NCBI GenBank assembly: GCA_031364505.1
Contig: JANLWK010000129.1
Coordinates: forward strand, 1 to 24,603
Source of the DNA: JANLWK01 sp031364505
GTDB lineage: Bacteria; Eisenbacteria; RBG-16-71-46
Length of the DNA: 24,603 nt
Direction of reading: 5' to 3'
Part shown: piece after piece, positions 22,412-24,603 of the stretch
Layout: each line of letters begins with the position of its first letter
Position numbering within the stretch: the first letter of the stretch is position 1
Made by a program: the position numbers and the translations under genes
The notes under the pieces: generated by a model
What the model was told of the DNA's origin: nothing
Seen by the model: only the letters and a program-made list of their open reading frames with translations
The model's database searches: none

Positions 22412-23295
22412 TCCTGGCGCTGCTCGAGGGGCTGCGTCCCAAGCAGTGGACCAAGAACCTGCTGCTGTTCGCCGGCGTCCTGTTCTCGCAGAACATGAAC
22501 CGGCCGGACCTCGTGCTGCGCGCGGCGGGCGGGTTCCTCGCGTTCTCGCTGCTCGCCGGCTGCACCTACCTGATCAACGATCTGCGCGACGTCGAGTCCG
22601 ACCGCCTCCACCCGCGCAAGCGCCTGCGCCCGATCGCGTCGGGGCGGCTGCCGGTCGCGGTCGCCCGCGTCGCCGTGGTCCCGATTCTCGCGATCGTCGC
22701 CGCGCTGTCCGTGTGGCTCGGCACCGGCTTCATGATCGTCGCCGGGATCTACCTCGGGCTCAACGTCGCCTACAGCGCCGGGCTCAAGTCGCAGGTGCTG
22801 ATCGACGTATTCGTGATCGCGCTCGGTTTCGTGCTGCGCGCGATCGCCGGCGTGGAGGTGCTGCTTCCCGTGGCGCCGGACACCGCGATCTCGCCGTGGC
22901 TGCTCGTGTGCACGTTCTTCGGCGCCCTGTTCCTGGGGCTCGCGAAGCGGCGCCGCGAGCTGCAGAACGCGGGCGACGACGCGTCCCGGCAGCGGCGCGT
23001 GCTCGAGCACTACACGCCCGAGTTCGTGGACGGGCTGCTGCTCGTCTCGGCGGCGGCGACCGTCATGGGCTACGCGCTCTACACGATCTGGCCGTCGACC
23101 GTGCAGAAGTTCGGCTCCGAAGCCCTGCTCTACACGCTCCCGTTCGTCACCTACGGCGTGTTCCGCTATCTCTACCTGCTGCGCGTGAGCGAGGTGTCCG
23201 AGGATCCGTCGCAGGTGTTGCTGACGGACCGGCCCATGGCGGGCTGCGTGCTGCTGTACCTCGGCGTGGTCGTGATGATCCTGTACCGCGTGTGA
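22408..23295 (+). CDS. Decaprenyl-phosphate phosphoribosyltransferase-like UbiA-family enzyme
   Basis: Integral membrane prenyltransferase of 295 aa with about nine helices. The N-terminal RPKQWTKNLLLFAGVLFS and NDLRDVESDRLHPRKRLRPI (57-76) are characteristic of the UbiA subgroup that transfers phosphoribose from PRPP to decaprenyl phosphate (Rv3806c in mycobacteria). The second Asp/Arg motif region has GLAKRRRE. Product would be decaprenylphosphoryl-5-phosphoribose, precursor of lipid-linked ribose or arabinose donors. The start is TTG 22408, seven bases after GGAG (22397-22400), in a TTGA overlap with the gmhA stop; no in-frame ATG lies early enough to keep RPKQW. The stop overlaps the ispE GTG. 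Polyprenyl chain length is not visible from sequence. Confidence 0.85.
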   Translation: MILALLEGLRPKQWTKNLLLFAGVLFSQNMNRPDLVLRAAGGFLAFSLLAGCTYLINDLRDVESDRLHPRKRLRPIASGRLPVAVARVAVVPILAIVAALSVWLGTGFMIVAGIYLGLNVAYSAGLKSQVLIDVFVIALGFVLRAIAGVEVLLPVAPDTAISPWLLVCTFFGALFLGLAKRRRELQNAGDDASRQRRVLEHYTPEFVDGLLLVSAAATVMGYALYTIWPSTVQKFGSEALLYTLPFVTYGVFRYLYLLRVSEVSEDPSQVLLTDRPMAGCVLLYLGVVVMILYRV

Positions 23296-24239
23296 CGACG
23301 CCCCGGCGCCCGCGCGCGGTGCGCGTCGAGGCGCGCGCCAAGCTCAACCTCGGCCTCGCCGTCGGTCCTCGCCGCGCGGACGGGTTCCACGACCTCGCGA
23401 CGGTGTTCCAGTCGGTCTCGCTCGCCGACACGCTCGTGGCACGCCCGCGCCGCCGCGGGTTCACGCTGCGCGTACGGGCGGAGTCGGCCGCCGTGCGCGC
23501 CGGTACGGCCCGCGCGCGTGCGGACCGCGTGCCCGGCGGCGGTGGCAACCTCGTGCTGCGCGCGGCGCGCCTCGCCGCCGAACGCATGGGCCTCAGCACG
23601 GGCGCGTCGTTCCACCTCGTCAAGCGCATCCCGACGCGTGCCGGGCTCGGCGGAGGCAGCGCGGACGCGGCGGCGGCCATCGTCGCGCTCGCAAAGCTGA
23701 ACGGCGTCCGACTGACGCGTGCGCGCGCACTCGAGCTCGCGTCGCCGCTCGGATCCGACGTTCCGTTCGCGATCACCGGCGGCACCGCGCTCGGAACCGG
23801 TCGCGGCGAGCGGTTGCGCGCGCTCACGCTCGAGCGTCCGTTCCGCGCGCTGATCGCGCTGCCGTCGTGGAGCGTTTCGACCGCGGAGGCGTACGCGGCG
23901 CTCGACCGGGCCAGAAATCACTTGACAGCGTCGGGACCCCACCTAAGATTCGCGCGAGTCCTCAGGTCCGACCGTTTGAGTGCCGAGCGCGCGATGCGTC
24001 TCGGCAATGCGTTCGAAGCCGTGCTCGGCACGCGAACGCGCGATCTCGAACGGATTCGTCGGCGCCTCGAGGACGCCGGCGCGACCATCGTCCGCATGAC
24101 GGGCAGCGGCTCCGCAATCGTGGGGCTGCTTCCGGCGGGACGGCCGGCGCGGACCGCGATTCGCCGTTATGAGGGCCAGGAGGCGCTCTACCTCGTCCGT
24201 TCGAGGGGGCGGGGACTGAAGCTCATCAAGAGCTCGTAG
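23292..24239 (+). CDS. ispE: 4-diphosphocytidyl-2-C-methyl-D-erythritol kinase
   Basis: GHMP kinase of 315 aa in the MEP isoprenoid pathway; phosphorylates CDP-ME at the 2-OH. Conserved parts: AKLNLGL with Lys17, DGFHDLATVFQSV (30-42), ATP loop PTRAGLGGGSADAAAA (114-129), LGSDVPF with the catalytic Asp, and MTGSGSAIVG. A short Arg/Ala-rich insertion (about 61-83) makes it longer than E. coli IspE (283 aa). It starts at GTG in a GTGA overlap with the preceding gene. Pairing with a polyprenyl-phosphate-using enzyme is sensible because IspE feeds polyprenyl synthesis. ispE followed by spoVG is an order also known in Firmicutes. A promoter-like sequence lies inside the gene. Confidence 0.93.
   Translation: MTTPRRPRAVRVEARAKLNLGLAVGPRRADGFHDLATVFQSVSLADTLVARPRRRGFTLRVRAESAAVRAGTARARADRVPGGGGNLVLRAARLAAERMGLSTGASFHLVKRIPTRAGLGGGSADAAAAIVALAKLNGVRLTRARALELASPLGSDVPFAITGGTALGTGRGERLRALTLERPFRALIALPSWSVSTAEAYAALDRARNHLTASGPHLRFARVLRSDRLSAERAMRLGNAFEAVLGTRTRDLERIRRRLEDAGATIVRMTGSGSAIVGLLPAGRPARTAIRRYEGQEALYLVRSRGRGLKLIKSS
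23922..23949 (+). promoter_or_regulatory. Promoter inside ispE, probably for spoVG
   Basis: TTGACA (23922-23927), 16-nt spacer and TAAGAT (23944-23949) lie within the ispE coding sequence in a locally AT-richer stretch. The predicted start near 23956 would give spoVG a leader of about 390 nt that also covers the end of ispE and the small ORF at 24258. Confidence 0.6.
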
Positions 24240-24257
24240 CTTGGGCTGGAGGCAAGG

Positions 24258-24350
24258 ATGCTAGGCGCTCAAGACGTGGATTCTTCCCGAAGTCTTCTCA
24301 TCGGCGTTGGCCGGAAACAACCAGAAGCGACCGCGGGAGCGCTTCGATGA
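24258..24350 (+). CDS. Possible 30-codon leader ORF upstream of spoVG
   Basis: ATG 24258 follows GGAGG (24248-24252) at five bases, and the frame runs 30 codons to TGA 24348-24350, overlapping the spoVG ATG as ATGA. The peptide begins MLGAQDVDSSRSLLIG and ends in ALR; no known family. Third codon positions are only about 45 percent GC, far below the neighbouring genes, which argues against an ordinary gene but not against a leader ORF whose translation couples to spoVG. It may also be chance. Confidence 0.35.
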   Translation: MLGAQDVDSSRSLLIGVGRKQPEATAGALR

Positions 24351-24603
24351 TCGAGATCACCGAGGTTCGCGTCTCCCTTCGGAATGACGACAAACTCAAG
24401 GCGTTCGTCAGCATCACCCTCAACAACGCCTTCGTCATCCGCGGGCTCAAGGTGATCAAGGGCAACACCGGTCTCTTCGTGGCGATGCCCAGCCGCAAGC
24501 GGCCCGACGGCCAGCACCAGGATCTCGCGCACCCCATCAACGATTCGACGCGCAAGTACCTGACCCAGATCGTGCTGGACGAATACGAGCGCGAGCAGAC
24601 CCG
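24347..24603 (+). CDS. spoVG: SpoVG family protein (partial, runs off the window)
   Basis: The first 85 codons of a SpoVG homologue, a small nucleic-acid-binding regulator that binds DNA and RNA in Firmicutes and spirochaetes and occurs widely in non-sporulating bacteria. The N-terminus EITEVRVSLRNDDKLKAFVS, the core FVIRGLKVIKGNTGLFVAMP and SRKRPDGQHQDLAHPIND are all diagnostic. GGGAG at 24335-24339, seven bases before ATG 24347, supports the start. The remainder, usually 10-20 further residues in this family, lies beyond the window. It is preceded by ispE as in Bacillus-like neighbourhoods. Confidence 0.93.
   Translation, partial: MIEITEVRVSLRNDDKLKAFVSITLNNAFVIRGLKVIKGNTGLFVAMPSRKRPDGQHQDLAHPINDSTRKYLTQIVLDEYEREQT

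Noticed and set aside
1..24603. CRISPR arrays, insertion sequences, prophage or attachment sites
   Set aside because: No regularly spaced repeats, transposase or integrase motifs, or tRNA-adjacent direct repeats were seen.

Overview
The window is GC-rich, gene-dense bacterial chromosome with mostly housekeeping genes. It looks like a Gram-negative lineage: it carries an MglB/MglA polarity pair, phosphoheptose isomerase and dTDP-rhamnose reductase genes, and a lipobox protein. The gene content (ffs-dnaX-ybaB-recR, mglBA, pgpA-cinA, thpR-recA-recX-alaS, ispE-spoVG) suggests a deeply branching FCB-type or neighbouring phylum such as Candidatus Eisenbacteria or a Gemmatimonadota-like group. That placement is inference from gene order and protein style, not from a search.

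Layout. 1-196 holds no gene I can support. 197-1573 is a sortase and one acidic, C-terminally anchored secreted protein carrying an MPNTAS sorting signal. A strong promoter (1622-1649) then leads into tRNA-Ala(CGC), the small SRP RNA, and dnaX-ybaB-recR, followed by a CNNM/CBS membrane protein lacking the usual C-terminal domain. 5961-6796 is a lower-GC toxin-antitoxin-like island (DUF4258 protein plus MqsA/YgiT-type zinc-finger/HTH protein) with a palindrome over its promoter. A large minus-strand GT-C membrane glycosyltransferase (6815-8533) diverges from mglB-mglA-pgpA, followed by cinA. Two minus-strand membrane-protein genes (11725-13935) separate cinA from thpR. recA follows with its own promoter, structured leader and terminator, then a TPR lipoprotein, recX and alaS. 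The right end is an envelope/isoprenoid cluster: rfbD, gmhA, a polyprenyl-phosphate phosphoribosyltransferase, ispE, a possible 30-codon leader ORF, and spoVG, which runs off the window.

How the genes fit together. Four functions recur. DNA replication and recombination: DnaX, YbaB, RecR, RecA, RecX. Alanine decoding: tRNA-Ala with the G3:U70 identity pair, and its synthetase AlaS. Cell-surface construction: sortase and substrate, two GT-C-type membrane proteins, RfbD, GmhA, the UbiA-family enzyme, IspE and PgpA. Cell polarity: MglAB. The points most worth a second look are the sortase/substrate pair, the combination of an AftB-like transferase with a decaprenyl-phosphoribose synthase homologue outside Actinobacteria, the toxin-antitoxin operator, a recurrent TANNNT element 8-12 nt before starts that lack a Shine-Dalgarno (possible leaderless transcripts), and the small ORF coupled to spoVG.
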